A stretch of DNA of 64,000 bases from assembly GCF_045788535.1 (NCBI RefSeq), contig NZ_CP074074.1:2666001-2730000 (forward strand), given 5' to 3'. Positions 35,060 through 43,114 of this stretch are shown here, piece by piece; the stretch's first letter is position 1; every line of letters begins with the position of its first letter. A program made the position numbers and the translations under genes. Source of the stretch: Allotamlana fucoidanivorans. Its GTDB lineage: Bacteria; Bacteroidota; Bacteroidia; Flavobacteriales; Flavobacteriaceae. The notes under the pieces were generated by a model. That model did not search any database. It saw only the letters and a program-made list of their open reading frames with translations, and was not told where the DNA came from.

Positions 35060-36019
35060 TTAAAAGCTATTTATTATTTGAGTAGCAACACGTAATGCTT
35101 CGGTACCATCATGCAATGTTACTACAGGAGTAGTATTACTATTAATGGCATCAGCAAAGGTTTCTAATTCATCTAAAATGGAATTATTTTCTGGAATGAC
35201 AGGGTTGTCAAAATAAATTTGTTTTTTTACGCCTTCAGCATTTTGAAGAATCATATCAAAATCACCAGGGTTTTCTGGAGCATCTTTCATTTTTACAACT
35301 TCACATGTTTTCATTAAAAAGTCTACAGAAATGTAAGCGTCTTTTTGAAAGAACCGTGCTTTTCGCATTTTTTTAAGTGAAATTCGGCTGGCTGTTAAAT
35401 TGGCAACACAACCGTTTTCAAATTCTAATCGGGCATTGGCTATATCTGGTGTGTCGCTAATAACAGCGACGCCACTGGCCGAAATGTGTTTCACTTTTGA
35501 TTTTACAATACTCAATATAATATCAATATCGTGAATCATTAAATCGAGTACCACAGGAACATCTGTACCTCTGGGATTAAATTCTGCTAAACGGTGGGTC
35601 TCAATAAACATGGGTGTGTTTATATGCTCTTTTACCGCAATGAAAGCTGGATTAAAACGCTCAACATGACCTACCTGACCACGTAAATTATGCTTAGCCA
35701 AAAGTTCTCTAATGTGTTCGGCTTCTTCAACCGTATTAGTAATTGGTTTTTCAATAAAAATATGTTTGCCTTTGGCAATAGCTTGTTTTGCACATTCGTA
35801 ATGAGACAGGGTAGGCGTTACAATATCAACCATGTCTACAGCGTCAATAAGTGCTTCTACAGAATTGAAAAATTTGTAACCAAATTCAGCTGCTACTTTC
35901 TTGCCGTTTTTTTCATCAGCATCATAAAATCCAACCAGTTCATATTTGTTTGATTGGTTAAGTAGTCTTAAATGAATTTTACCTAAGTGACCTGCACCAA
36001 GTACTCCCGCTTTTAGCAT
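35060..36019 (-). CDS. Gfo/Idh/MocA family oxidoreductase (cytosolic)
   Basis: The 319-residue protein has a Rossmann start (AGVLGAGHLGKIHLRLL), the EKP motif (HIFIEKPITN) and a C-terminal domain with the VLDLMIHDIDIILSIV segment, in which His-Asp serve as active-site residues. There is no Tat signal, unlike the paralogue near 7.3 kb. Family members act on sugars or inositols; some flavobacterial relatives sit beside acyl-CoA genes without known purpose. It is the first gene of a leftward operon of about seven genes that ends with miaA. Confidence 0.87.
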   Translation of the reverse strand: MLKAGVLGAGHLGKIHLRLLNQSNKYELVGFYDADEKNGKKVAAEFGYKFFNSVEALIDAVDMVDIVTPTLSHYECAKQAIAKGKHIFIEKPITNTVEEAEHIRELLAKHNLRGQVGHVERFNPAFIAVKEHINTPMFIETHRLAEFNPRGTDVPVVLDLMIHDIDIILSIVKSKVKHISASGVAVISDTPDIANARLEFENGCVANLTASRISLKKMRKARFFQKDAYISVDFLMKTCEVVKMKDAPENPGDFDMILQNAEGVKKQIYFDNPVIPENNSILDELETFADAINSNTTPVVTLHDGTEALRVATQIINSF

Positions 36020-36123
36020 AATTTTCTGTTTTGAACAAAAATAAGATTTTAAGATTTGAAGTTTAGTAATTGTAATTTTTTTTTTTGGTTAAATTTCTAT
36101 TTTAAAAATAATTTGAATTAGGC

Positions 36124-36137
36124 TTTTAAGCTTAAAA
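36124..36137. promoter_or_regulatory. 14-bp perfect palindrome in a divergent promoter region
   Basis: TTTTAAGCTTAAAA lies between the divergent Gfo/Idh/MocA operon and pcm, about 40 bp before the pcm start. It could be an operator or a chance AT palindrome; no T-tract or gene end suggests a terminator. Confidence 0.3.
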
Positions 36138-36175
36138 ATGTTTACTAATTTTAGCCTGATAAACCACCACCAACA

Positions 36176-36817
36176 TTGAAAGATACTTTTAAACATCAAG
36201 GCTTAAGGCAGCAGCTTGTTAATATATTAAAGAACAAAGGGATAAAAGATTCAAGGGTTTTAATGGCCATTGGGAAAATTCCAAGACATTTGTTTATGGA
36301 CTCTAGTTTTTTAGATCATGCTTACCAAGATAAGGCCTTTCCAATTGCGGCAGATCAAACCATTTCTCAGCCTTATACTGTGGCTTTTCAATCGGAATTA
36401 CTTAATATTAATTCAGGAGATAAAATTTTAGAGATTGGCACAGGTAGTGGCTATCAAACGGCAGTATTGTGTGAGTTAGGAGCTAAAGTTTATAGTATTG
36501 AACGCCAAAATGAGCTGTTTAAGAAAACGAGTAAATTTTTGCCTAAGTTGGGGTATCGTGCTAAGAAATTAATTTTTGGAGATGGCTATGTGGGATTGAA
36601 AGAAGAAGCGCCTTTTGACGGTATTATTGTTACCGCTGGAGCTCCTTTTGTACCCAAACCATTGCTCAGTCAGTTAAAAATAGGAGGAAGGCTTGTAATA
36701 CCTGTTGGTGATGCGGTACAAACCATGACCATGTTTACAAGAAAAGGCCCTAAAGAGTTTGAACAGCATGAGTTTGGAGAATTTAGATTTGTTCCTTTAT
36801 TGGAAGATAAAAACTAA
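36176..36817 (+). CDS. pcm: Protein-L-isoaspartate O-methyltransferase, TTG start
   Basis: The 213-residue SAM-dependent enzyme repairs isoaspartyl residues. Motif I is DKILEIGTGSGYQTAVL. The family's substrate segment FPIAADQTISQPYTVAF and the post-motif DGIIVTAGAP are present. The N-terminus KDTFKHQGLRQQLV is where homologues usually begin, and the codon there is TTG at 36176-36178; no in-frame ATG suits better. It is convergent with the NTF2-like gene, with only 2 bp between the stops. Confidence 0.92.
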   Translation: MKDTFKHQGLRQQLVNILKNKGIKDSRVLMAIGKIPRHLFMDSSFLDHAYQDKAFPIAADQTISQPYTVAFQSELLNINSGDKILEIGTGSGYQTAVLCELGAKVYSIERQNELFKKTSKFLPKLGYRAKKLIFGDGYVGLKEEAPFDGIIVTAGAPFVPKPLLSQLKIGGRLVIPVGDAVQTMTMFTRKGPKEFEQHEFGEFRFVPLLEDKN

Positions 36818-36819
36818 CG

Positions 36820-37368
36820 TTAAAACGTTGCTCTTAAATATTTGTCTGGAATAGGAGTTTCACTCGTTTCATGTGTCCAGAAAAGGTTAATAATCCACCA
36901 ACGTTGACCATCATTTAGTAACTGAATACTATTAACACCTCGCATAAAAGGACGTTCTTCTTCATTGTTATGGTAGCATTCATAAGAGCTAAAAACCTGT
37001 GCTATATTTCCAAATCGTTCTACCTTTCTTTTTATTTCTCGTTCAATAAACCCGTTGGAAACTAACCAATCTTTTGAGCTTTTTATATAGTCATCAGGAG
37101 ACATATATAAGGTTTTCCATTTTCCGTTTTTATCTTTTCCCGATGGTATAAGCTTAGCATCTTTTCTAAATAGAAACTTAAATTGTTTCCAGTTTCTTGG
37201 TACATCTTTTTCTCCAGAAATAGAATTATAAAGTTCTTTTATTGTGCTGTCAATAGTAAATACAATGGTACTATCAATGGCGGGAGGAGGTGGTGTTTGG
37301 CTAACGTTTTGCCCATAAAGACTTAACAAACAGAAATAAGCCAAAAGAAAAAAGCATCCATGTTTCAT
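36820..37368 (-). CDS. Exported NTF2-like (SnoaL-type) hypothetical protein
   Basis: The 182-residue protein has a signal peptide (to LYGQ) and a Pro-rich spacer (TPPPPA). Its compact alpha/beta domain follows the NTF2/SnoaL pattern: an N-terminal helix with IKELYNSISG, FLFRKDAKLIP, then beta strands FGNIAQVFSSYECYH and WWIINLFWTHET. Similar domains bind small hydrophobic ligands or have lost catalysis. It lies 2 bp downstream of smpB and is probably co-transcribed with it. The fold call is tentative. Confidence 0.6.
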   Translation of the reverse strand: MKHGCFFLLAYFCLLSLYGQNVSQTPPPPAIDSTIVFTIDSTIKELYNSISGEKDVPRNWKQFKFLFRKDAKLIPSGKDKNGKWKTLYMSPDDYIKSSKDWLVSNGFIEREIKRKVERFGNIAQVFSSYECYHNNEEERPFMRGVNSIQLLNDGQRWWIINLFWTHETSETPIPDKYLRATF

Positions 37369-37370
37369 GT

Positions 37371-37832
37371 TTAGTTATTGTATGTTTTTTTTATTCTATC
37401 TAAGTTTCGTTTATTATCTCTGTCTTTTAAAGTTTCCCGTTTATCATAAAGTTTTTTCCCTTTTGCCAGGGCAATATCCATTTTTGCTAAGCCTTTGTCA
37501 TTAATAAACAAGCGTAAAGGAATAATGGTTAGTCCTGTGTTTTGTACTTCTTTATGTAACTTTTTTAGTTCCCGCTTATTAAGAAGTAATTTACGTTCTG
37601 CCTTAGGTTTATGATTATAGTATGTACCATAAATATATTCTTCAATGGTCATGTTAATCACAAATAATTCGCCTTGTTCATTAAATTCACAAAAACTTTC
37701 AGCAATGGAAGCTCTACTGTTTCGTATAGATTTTATTTCGGTACCTGTTAACACAATGCCAGCCGTATACTTCTCTAAAATCTCATATTGAAAACGCGCT
37801 TTCTTATTTTGTATGTTAATCTTTTTCTGCAT
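37371..37832 (-). CDS. smpB: SsrA-binding protein SmpB
   Basis: From the preferred start (Met at 37832, MQKKINIQNKKARF) the protein has 153 residues. SmpB hallmarks are YTAGIVLTGTEIKSIR, ASIAESFCEF and HKPKAERKLLLNKRELKKLH. The basic C-terminal tail (LYDKRETLKDRDNKR) enters the ribosome decoding centre. It works with tmRNA in trans-translation; no tmRNA gene was seen in the window. A Met three codons upstream (37841) is the alternative start. Confidence 0.96.
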   Translation of the reverse strand: MQKKINIQNKKARFQYEILEKYTAGIVLTGTEIKSIRNSRASIAESFCEFNEQGELFVINMTIEEYIYGTYYNHKPKAERKLLLNKRELKKLHKEVQNTGLTIIPLRLFINDKGLAKMDIALAKGKKLYDKRETLKDRDNKRNLDRIKKTYNN

Positions 37833-37985
37833 TAAGCACAAAGCTACATAATTTTAATAAGTTTCAATTTAAAAAGTTATATTCATAAACCTTTAACGAA
37901 AAGACTTCTGTTTTGTTAAAATTTTATCGATATTTTTTTTGTTAATTGTGTGAATCGTAATAATGATTGATTAACTTCTTTTTTC

Positions 37986-38017
37986 ATTGTCTTAACTATA
38001 AAACATTTGTATTTTTG
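37986..38017 (+). promoter_or_regulatory. Probable Bacteroidota promoter of lpdA
   Basis: A -33-like ATTG (37986-37989) is followed after 20 bp by an exact -7 box TATTTTTG (38010-38017). This is the best two-part promoter match in the window and gives a leader of roughly 40 bp before the lpdA ATG. Confidence 0.5.
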
Positions 38018-38061
38018 AAATTCTGATTTTATAAGACAATTCAAAAAAAGAAAAAATAAAT

Positions 38062-39462
38062 ATGAATTCATATGATGTAGCCGTAATAGGCTCTGGTCCT
38101 GGGGGGTATGTAGCTGCCATTCGTTGTGCACAATTAGGCATGAAAACAGCTATCATAGAAAAGTATGCCACACTTGGTGGAACCTGTTTAAATGTAGGTT
38201 GTATACCTAGTAAAGCGCTTTTAGATTCATCACACCATTATGAAGATGCCGTAAAGCATTTTGAAGAACATGGTATTGATATTCCTGGAGATGTAAAGGT
38301 AAACTTAGAAAAAATGATTGCTAGGAAGCAAGCGGTTGTTGATCAAACTACAGGAGGAATAGATTTTTTAATGAAGAAGAATAATATTGATGTGTATCAA
38401 GGTTTAGGAAGCTTTAAAGATGCAACACATATTAGTATTTCTGGTGAGGAAACTACCGAAATTGAAGCTAAAAATACCATCATTGCTACAGGTAGCAAAC
38501 CATCCAATTTGCCATTTATTACTATTGATAAAGAGCGCATCATAACCTCTACAGAGGCTTTAAAGCTTAAAGCAATTCCAAAACACTTAATTGTTATTGG
38601 AGGTGGAGTTATTGGTTTAGAACTAGGACAAGTGTACCGCCGTTTGGGAGCTGAGGTTACTGTTGTTGAGTATTTAGATAGAATTATTCCAACTATGGAT
38701 GCAGGCCTTTCAAAAGAACTAAATAAGGTGTTTAAAAAGGCTAAATTTACAATGAATGTATCTCATAAGGTGAAGTCTGTTGAGCGCATTGGCGATGAAG
38801 TTATTGTTAAAGCCGATAATAAAAAAGGTGAAGAAGTTGAAATTAAGGGGGATTACTGTTTGGTATCCGTTGGGCGTCGTCCTTATACCGATGGATTGAA
38901 TGCTGAAGCAGCTGGAGTTAAATTAAATGACCGTGGACAAGTAGAAGTGAATAATCATTTGCAAACCAGCGCGTCTAATATATATGCCATTGGTGATGTC
39001 GTTAAAGGTGCTATGTTGGCACACAAAGCGGAAGAAGAAGGTGTTTTTGTAGCAGAGACCATAGCCGGGCAAAAACCGCATATAGATTACAATTTAATCC
39101 CTGGTGTGGTATACACTTGGCCAGAAGTTGCCTCAGTTGGAAAAACGGAAGAACAACTTAAGGAAGCTGGTGTTGCATTTAAAGTAGGATCTTTCCCTAT
39201 GCGTGCTTTAGGAAGAAGTAGAGCAAGTATGGATTTAGATGGGTTTGTGAAAATTTTAGCAGATAAATCTACTGATGAAATTTTAGGCGTGCATATGATT
39301 GGTGCAAGAGCAGCTGATATGATTGCAGAGGCCGTTGTTGCTATGGAGTATAGAGCAAGTGCCGAAGATATTTCAAGAATGTCACACGCGCATCCTACGT
39401 TTACAGAAGCCATTAAAGAAGCGGCTTTAGCAGCTACGGAAGATAGAGCGCTACATATTTAA
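38062..39462 (+). CDS. lpdA: Dihydrolipoyl dehydrogenase (E3)
   Basis: The 466-residue flavoprotein has the FAD-binding start VAVIGSGPGGYVAAIR and the redox disulfide GGTCLNVGCIPSKALL. It also has the NAD motif VIGGGVIGLELGQVYRRLGAEV and, at the C-terminus, the HAHPTFTEA segment whose His-Glu pair activates the thiol. It reoxidises lipoamide for pyruvate and 2-oxoglutarate dehydrogenase complexes. It is monocistronic, with its own promoter and a strong terminator. Confidence 0.97.
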   Translation: MNSYDVAVIGSGPGGYVAAIRCAQLGMKTAIIEKYATLGGTCLNVGCIPSKALLDSSHHYEDAVKHFEEHGIDIPGDVKVNLEKMIARKQAVVDQTTGGIDFLMKKNNIDVYQGLGSFKDATHISISGEETTEIEAKNTIIATGSKPSNLPFITIDKERIITSTEALKLKAIPKHLIVIGGGVIGLELGQVYRRLGAEVTVVEYLDRIIPTMDAGLSKELNKVFKKAKFTMNVSHKVKSVERIGDEVIVKADNKKGEEVEIKGDYCLVSVGRRPYTDGLNAEAAGVKLNDRGQVEVNNHLQTSASNIYAIGDVVKGAMLAHKAEEEGVFVAETIAGQKPHIDYNLIPGVVYTWPEVASVGKTEEQLKEAGVAFKVGSFPMRALGRSRASMDLDGFVKILADKSTDEILGVHMIGARAADMIAEAVVAMEYRASAEDISRMSHAHPTFTEAIKEAALAATEDRALHI

Positions 39463-39510
39463 GGCTTATAAAATATAATCCTAAGTTATTTCCTAAGGGT
39501 TAGAAATGCT

Positions 39511-39546
39511 AAATCTCATTACAAATTTATGTTTGTAATGAGATTT
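39511..39546 (+). terminator. Rho-independent terminator of lpdA
   Basis: Fifteen-base perfect arms (39511-39525 and 39532-39546) with a 6-nt loop and a T-rich exit. It lies about 50 bp after the lpdA stop codon. Confidence 0.9.
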
Positions 39547-39595
39547 TCTTTTAAATAGATATTACTTTTTATTCACCTTAATCAAGGCGGTAGAT

Positions 39596-39682
39596 TTACT
39601 TAACGTTTTCTAAAATCTTGTTGAAGTCTATTTTCAAATCAATAAGCTTTCCAGAATGAATATCAAATACCCAACTGGACTT
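39596..39682 (-). pseudogene. 3' fragment of a broken gene, possibly a beta-carbonic anhydrase
   Basis: A minus-strand frame reads SWVFDIHSGKLIDLK followed by IDFNKILENVK and a stop at 39596-39598. It begins only next to the insertion element. The WVFDIxTGKLIDL pattern resembles the C-terminal strand region of some SulP-associated beta-carbonic anhydrases, but this is from memory and the piece is only about 29 codons. The missing upstream part is not found on the far side of the element, so it was probably deleted. Confidence 0.3.
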
Positions 39683-39713
39683 GCAACAAAAAATTGGACT
39701 TTAAGTTGAATGA

Positions 39714-40568
39714 CTAAGCTGCTAGTTTTTGGTTATACATATCTAATTCAAATTCTCTTATAGTTTTGTTTCCTAAAAAGGAATGTCTCCTTTTATTATT
39801 GTACCAAGTTTCTATCCATCCAAAGATGGATAACTCCGCTTCAGATCTTAATCTATAATTGTGCCTATAAACCCATTCTACCTTTAATGATTTAAAGAAC
39901 GATTCTGCAACGGCATTATCCCAGCAGTTACCTTTTCTGCTCATAGATTGGTTTACTAAACCATCGTAACTTTTAATTAAAGAGGTAAACTTATGGCTGG
40001 CATATTGTATACCTCGGTCTGAATGAAAAATTAAATCTTGGGTTAGGGTTGCTTTCTTTATAGCCATATGCCAAGCTTTAATAATAGTATCCTCTGTGCT
40101 TAAATTGTCACTTAGAGCCCACCCAACAACTTTACGGTTAAACAAATCAATGATTACAGTAAGATATAACCAGCCTTGTTTGGTTTTGATTTAGGTAATG
40201 TCACTTACCCAAACTTGATTCTGCCTGCTTACTTCAAAGTTTTGGTTTAACAAATTAGGTGCTATTGGGTAATTATGTTTACTATCAGTGGTTGCTTTAA
40301 ATTTACGTTTTCGTTTTGCAAACAAATAATTAGCACTCATAATACGCGCCACTCTGGGCTTTGATATTTTATAGCCTAATGTCTCCAGTTCTGTTTTTAT
40401 TCTTGGCGATCCATAACTTTGAAAGCTATCTTTAAATATAGATTTTATAAGCGCAGTTACCTTTTGATTTTCTAACCATAATTTACTTGGCCCTGATTGC
40501 AGCCAATGATAATAACCGCTTTTGCTTACCTTTAATATTTTACACATCATCTCGACAGGAAACCTCAT
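39714..40568 (-). pseudogene. IS3 transposase orfB (DDE integrase), interrupted by a nonsense codon
   Basis: Two pieces in the same frame make up a normal rve-type orfB. The N-terminal part has MCKILKVSKSGYYHWL and RVARIMSANYL. The catalytic part has VVGWALSDNLS, FHSDRGIQYAS with the second Asp, NCWDNAVAESFFKSLK with the Glu, and the TWYNNKRRH end. They are separated by a single TAA at 40191-40193, directly after WVSDIT, which carries the first catalytic Asp; a Tyr codon is expected there. The frame continues unbroken beyond it, so one base change explains the defect. OrfB would normally be made by a -1 frameshift from orfA near the A5 run at 40593-40597. Confidence 0.88.
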
Positions 40569-40579
40569 AAGATGCTGTT

Positions 40580-40894
40580 TTATAAACCTGTATTTTTCCT
40601 GTCGCTCTTGGAGAAGATGCTGATGGCCTTTTTTAAGATGTCACGTTCCATTTCAGCTTCTTTTAACGCTTTTTTTAAACGGAATATTTCTTTTTCTTCA
40701 TCAGTCAATTTAGGCTTGCCTCGACCAGGAAAACTATTTTTGCCATAATCCTTCAACTCTTTTCGCCAACGATAAAGAACCGATGGAAATATATCTAAAT
40801 CTTCACTTACTTGTTTTACGTTGCCTTTGGCATAGCTCAACTCAACTGCCTTTTGTTTAAATTCTAAAGTGTAATGTTTGGGTTTACTTCTCAT
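40580..40894 (-). CDS. IS3 transposase orfA (helix-turn-helix)
   Basis: From the preferred start at 40894 (MRSKPKHYTLEFK) the protein has 104 residues. It has a helix-turn-helix (FKQKAVELSYAKGNVKQVSEDLDI, VLYRWRKEL in pieces) and a C-terminal leucine-zipper-like helix (EKEIFRLKKALKEAEMERDILKKAISIF). It is intact, but the partner orfB is not, so only an OrfA protein, a possible repressor of transposition, would be made. Confidence 0.88.
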   Translation of the reverse strand: MRSKPKHYTLEFKQKAVELSYAKGNVKQVSEDLDIFPSVLYRWRKELKDYGKNSFPGRGKPKLTDEEKEIFRLKKALKEAEMERDILKKAISIFSKSDRKNTGL

Positions 40895-40972
40895 AATTGC
40901 TAAGTTAATAACTAGCAAACATATTCTCTCATCTTTTTGTCCAGTCTAATATAGGAAGTCCATAAACAGAAA

Positions 40973-41050
40973 ATGAACAAATTAGGACTTACCGAAGCGC
41001 CTTCAGATGACGAGCTTTTAGAATACTGGAATAAAACCTTATTAGAATAA
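40973..41050 (+). other. Short open frame, possible 3' remnant of a gene cut by the IS region
   Basis: A 25-codon frame (MNKLGLTEAPSDDELLEYW and on to a stop at 41048) lies 30 bp beyond the IS right end. Its acidic amphipathic composition looks like a genuine protein C-terminus rather than random AT-rich DNA. The frame upstream is closed by a stop at 40952. It may be debris from the gene that once occupied this site; no family is recognised. The 150 bp after it hold nothing identifiable. Confidence 0.2.
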
Positions 41051-41205
41051 AATATGAGTAAAAATGCTTGTTTTTGAGACAAGATTTAAACAAATGTAGC
41101 CTTCCCAAAAACCGCAGTGTTTAAAAGTAGAATAATAATCTTAAATTTGAACAGTATTATGAGACGAAGTAAATTTGTACTTTTGCCAGATCAAATAGCG
41201 TATAA

Positions 41206-42678
41206 CTATGATTTATCCTGCATATATTCCGTAGGTGTTTGATTGGTGTGCTTTTTAAAGATACGATAGAAAGAAGATTTAGAGTTAAATCCACATTTCT
41301 TAGCAATAGCGACCAATTTCAACTCCTTGTTTTCGGGTTTTAGTACCTCTTCTTTAAAATAATTAACACGATACTCATTTATAAGTTGGTTAAAGTTTTT
41401 ATTAAATACTTGTTCGCTTAGTTCAAGTAATTCACTTGTAGGAATACTTATAGTCTCTGCTAATTTAGATGCCGATAAATCACTGTTTAAGTATATTTTA
41501 TCGTTTTCAAGTAGGTTTAGTAATGTACTTTGGAAAGATTTTTTACTCATAATTGAGTTGTTCTCTTTTCTTCGTTTTATCCAGATGATAATAATTAGTA
41601 GTATAATTAGGATTACAAGACTAATTATAGCAACCTTATAAATTGGCTGTACAATCTGTTGGTGGTAATAAACACTTTCATTTTTTTTATTTACATCATC
41701 CGTAAAACAAATATTATCAATTATAATATGTCCCCAATTTAAAGCGTAATTGTCAACTATCTCTATATGAGCTTTATTTCCTTGTAAATGGCTTACATTC
41801 CAGAATTCTTTCCTTAATTCACCTGTGCTTAATCCAGTTGAACTAAAGTGTACGCTATCGTTTACAATAAGATTAATGCAGGTAGAATCGGGGTGATTTC
41901 CCCCTCCAATTAAAAAACTGATATAGTTTCTCGTTATTATAAATTTTTCAGAAGTTAAACGACCTTTTTCCTTATCATGTTTTTCACCAAACGAAAAGGC
42001 AAAGTGCTTGCCTTGAAATCCGTTTACGGTCACAGGGTAATAAATATTCTTTCGGTTACCCGGTTCTTCAAAGGCATTGCCTTCAACCTGCCAATTATTA
42101 AAAGTACCTGTTTCAAAATCTTCAAAGATGATTGTTGGGCGTGGTAAATGGTTGCTAAACACAATATTATCAACCATAATATAATCTAAATCATCAGAAG
42201 AGTAGTGTCTCGCATCTACAATTTCCATTATTGCGTTTTGACCAATGAACTCGCTTACATCCCAACTTTCTTCTTGTAAAAATGGTTGTCCTTTACCTGT
42301 ACTTGATCGAACTATTTTATTATCGATAAGTAAGTTTATGCAGGTACGTGTAACATGTTGTCCTCCTCCAATCAAAAAATCAATGTATTTGTGCTGGATT
42401 CTAAAGACTGGTGAAATTAATTTGCCTTGATTTAAAACAGAATCATTAATGTATGAATAAGCAAAACCACTTCCTTTTACGGTGTTTTTTAATTTGCTGT
42501 TAGTTATTGTGTCTGCTAAATAAGGTTTATCAAATGCCGTTCCTTGAATTTTCCATGTATTGAAACTATGGGATTCAAAGTCTTCAAAGATTATATCGTT
42601 TGAATTATTAGCACAACTACTAAAAAGAGAAATTATAATGATATACTTAAGATAGTTATTTAATCTTATCCTACCCAT
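41206..42678 (-). CDS. Transmembrane AraC-family regulator with two GH32-associated beta-sandwich modules
   Basis: This is a 490-residue one-component sensor. The N-terminus is a signal or lipoprotein-like segment ending LFSSC (Cys 22). Two homologous modules follow (~29-176 and ~183-327). Each has FEDFESxxFNxW, a FLIGGGxHxxxTCINLL core and a DYIMVDNIxF-type end, the pattern of the module found before levanase/GH32 catalytic domains. A transmembrane helix lies at ~348-367, and an AraC DNA-binding domain at ~385-490 with both helix-turn-helices (KLAETISIPTSELLEL; AIAKKCGFNSKSSFYRIFKK). The modules would sit in the periplasm and could bind a glycan. No PUL lies directly beside it; targets unknown. 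Confidence 0.82.
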   Translation of the reverse strand: MGRIRLNNYLKYIIIISLFSSCANNSNDIIFEDFESHSFNTWKIQGTAFDKPYLADTITNSKLKNTVKGSGFAYSYINDSVLNQGKLISPVFRIQHKYIDFLIGGGQHVTRTCINLLIDNKIVRSSTGKGQPFLQEESWDVSEFIGQNAIMEIVDARHYSSDDLDYIMVDNIVFSNHLPRPTIIFEDFETGTFNNWQVEGNAFEEPGNRKNIYYPVTVNGFQGKHFAFSFGEKHDKEKGRLTSEKFIITRNYISFLIGGGNHPDSTCINLIVNDSVHFSSTGLSTGELRKEFWNVSHLQGNKAHIEIVDNYALNWGHIIIDNICFTDDVNKKNESVYYHQQIVQPIYKVAIISLVILIILLIIIIWIKRRKENNSIMSKKSFQSTLLNLLENDKIYLNSDLSASKLAETISIPTSELLELSEQVFNKNFNQLINEYRVNYFKEEVLKPENKELKLVAIAKKCGFNSKSSFYRIFKKHTNQTPTEYMQDKS

Positions 42679-42872
42679 TATTTTATTACTTTTAAAAATT
42701 TTTTTGGCTTAAACATCCACCAAAAATAGTATTTTAAAACGTAAGACGATATAATTGATTTGTTGTTTTAAGTAACAAATTTTGTGTTTTTTTTTCAGGT
42801 GTTTTTTTTCTGGTGTTTTTTGCTACCTGGTTTAAATTTTTCACTATTGTTTCATGTAATGGCAAATTGATA

Positions 42873-42971
42873 ATGGAAAACTCCATAAATCTAGATGCCA
42901 TTTTAAGGGAACTAAAAGTGGCACAACAAGAAATTAACCAACTAATTTGGGCTTTACAAGTGACACACTAA
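42873..42971 (+). CDS. Possible 32-aa small protein
   Basis: An ATG-started frame encodes MENSINLDAILRELKVAQQ then EINQLIWALQVTH and a stop. It is an amphipathic helix with a heptad-like Leu/Ile pattern, which is unlike the surrounding homopolymer-rich DNA. It lies in the 436-bp gap between the divergent AraC regulator and barrel protein genes. The gap also holds two direct copies of GGTGTTTTTT (from 42798 and 42812) and a dyad at 43062. No ribosome-binding site is obvious; it could be a gene remnant. Confidence 0.25.
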   Translation: MENSINLDAILRELKVAQQEINQLIWALQVTH

Positions 42972-43061
42972 AGAAAGAATTGATTGCTTTTACTAGAACT
43001 ATAATAAGATTTCAATAGAAAACCATTATAAAAATTTAGGTTATTATACTTTTTTGTAATA

Positions 43062-43087
43062 ATTTCATTTCGTTATTAAAATGAAAT
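43062..43087. promoter_or_regulatory. Inverted repeat upstream of the barrel/TetR genes, possible TetR operator
   Basis: Nine-base perfect arms ATTTCATTT / AAATGAAAT with 8 bp between. It is 28 bp before the start of the outer-membrane protein gene that is co-oriented with the tetR gene. It has no T-tract, so a terminator is unlikely. TetR regulators often bind such dyads over their own promoters. Confidence 0.4.
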
Positions 43088-43114
43088 CTGTCTATTATAC
43101 CCGTTTTAAAATAG

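Larger units (their letters stand above)
39694..40944 (-). mobile_element. IS3-family (IS150-like) insertion sequence, degenerate
   Basis: The element contains orfA and orfB of an IS3-family transposase, both reading leftward. The end regions match imperfectly as inverted repeats: the left end has TTGGACTTTAAGTTGA (from 39694), and the right end read on the minus strand has CTGGACAAAAAGATGA (from 40944). Both keep TGGAC, AAG and TGA at the same spacing. No target-site duplication is apparent. Exact ends are uncertain by a few bases; a second TGGACTT copy at 39676 makes the left end ambiguous. Confidence 0.8.

Noticed and set aside
37916..38131. 71-codon minus-strand frame upstream of and overlapping the lpdA start
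   Set aside because: It overlaps the well-supported lpdA promoter and coding start and has no family features.
42796..42829. Direct repeat GGTGTTTTTT and a distant CAGGT/ACCTG pair before the AraC gene, as operator
   Set aside because: The repeat is mostly a T homopolymer and the inverted pair is only 5 bp with 24 bp between; too weak to call as a site.
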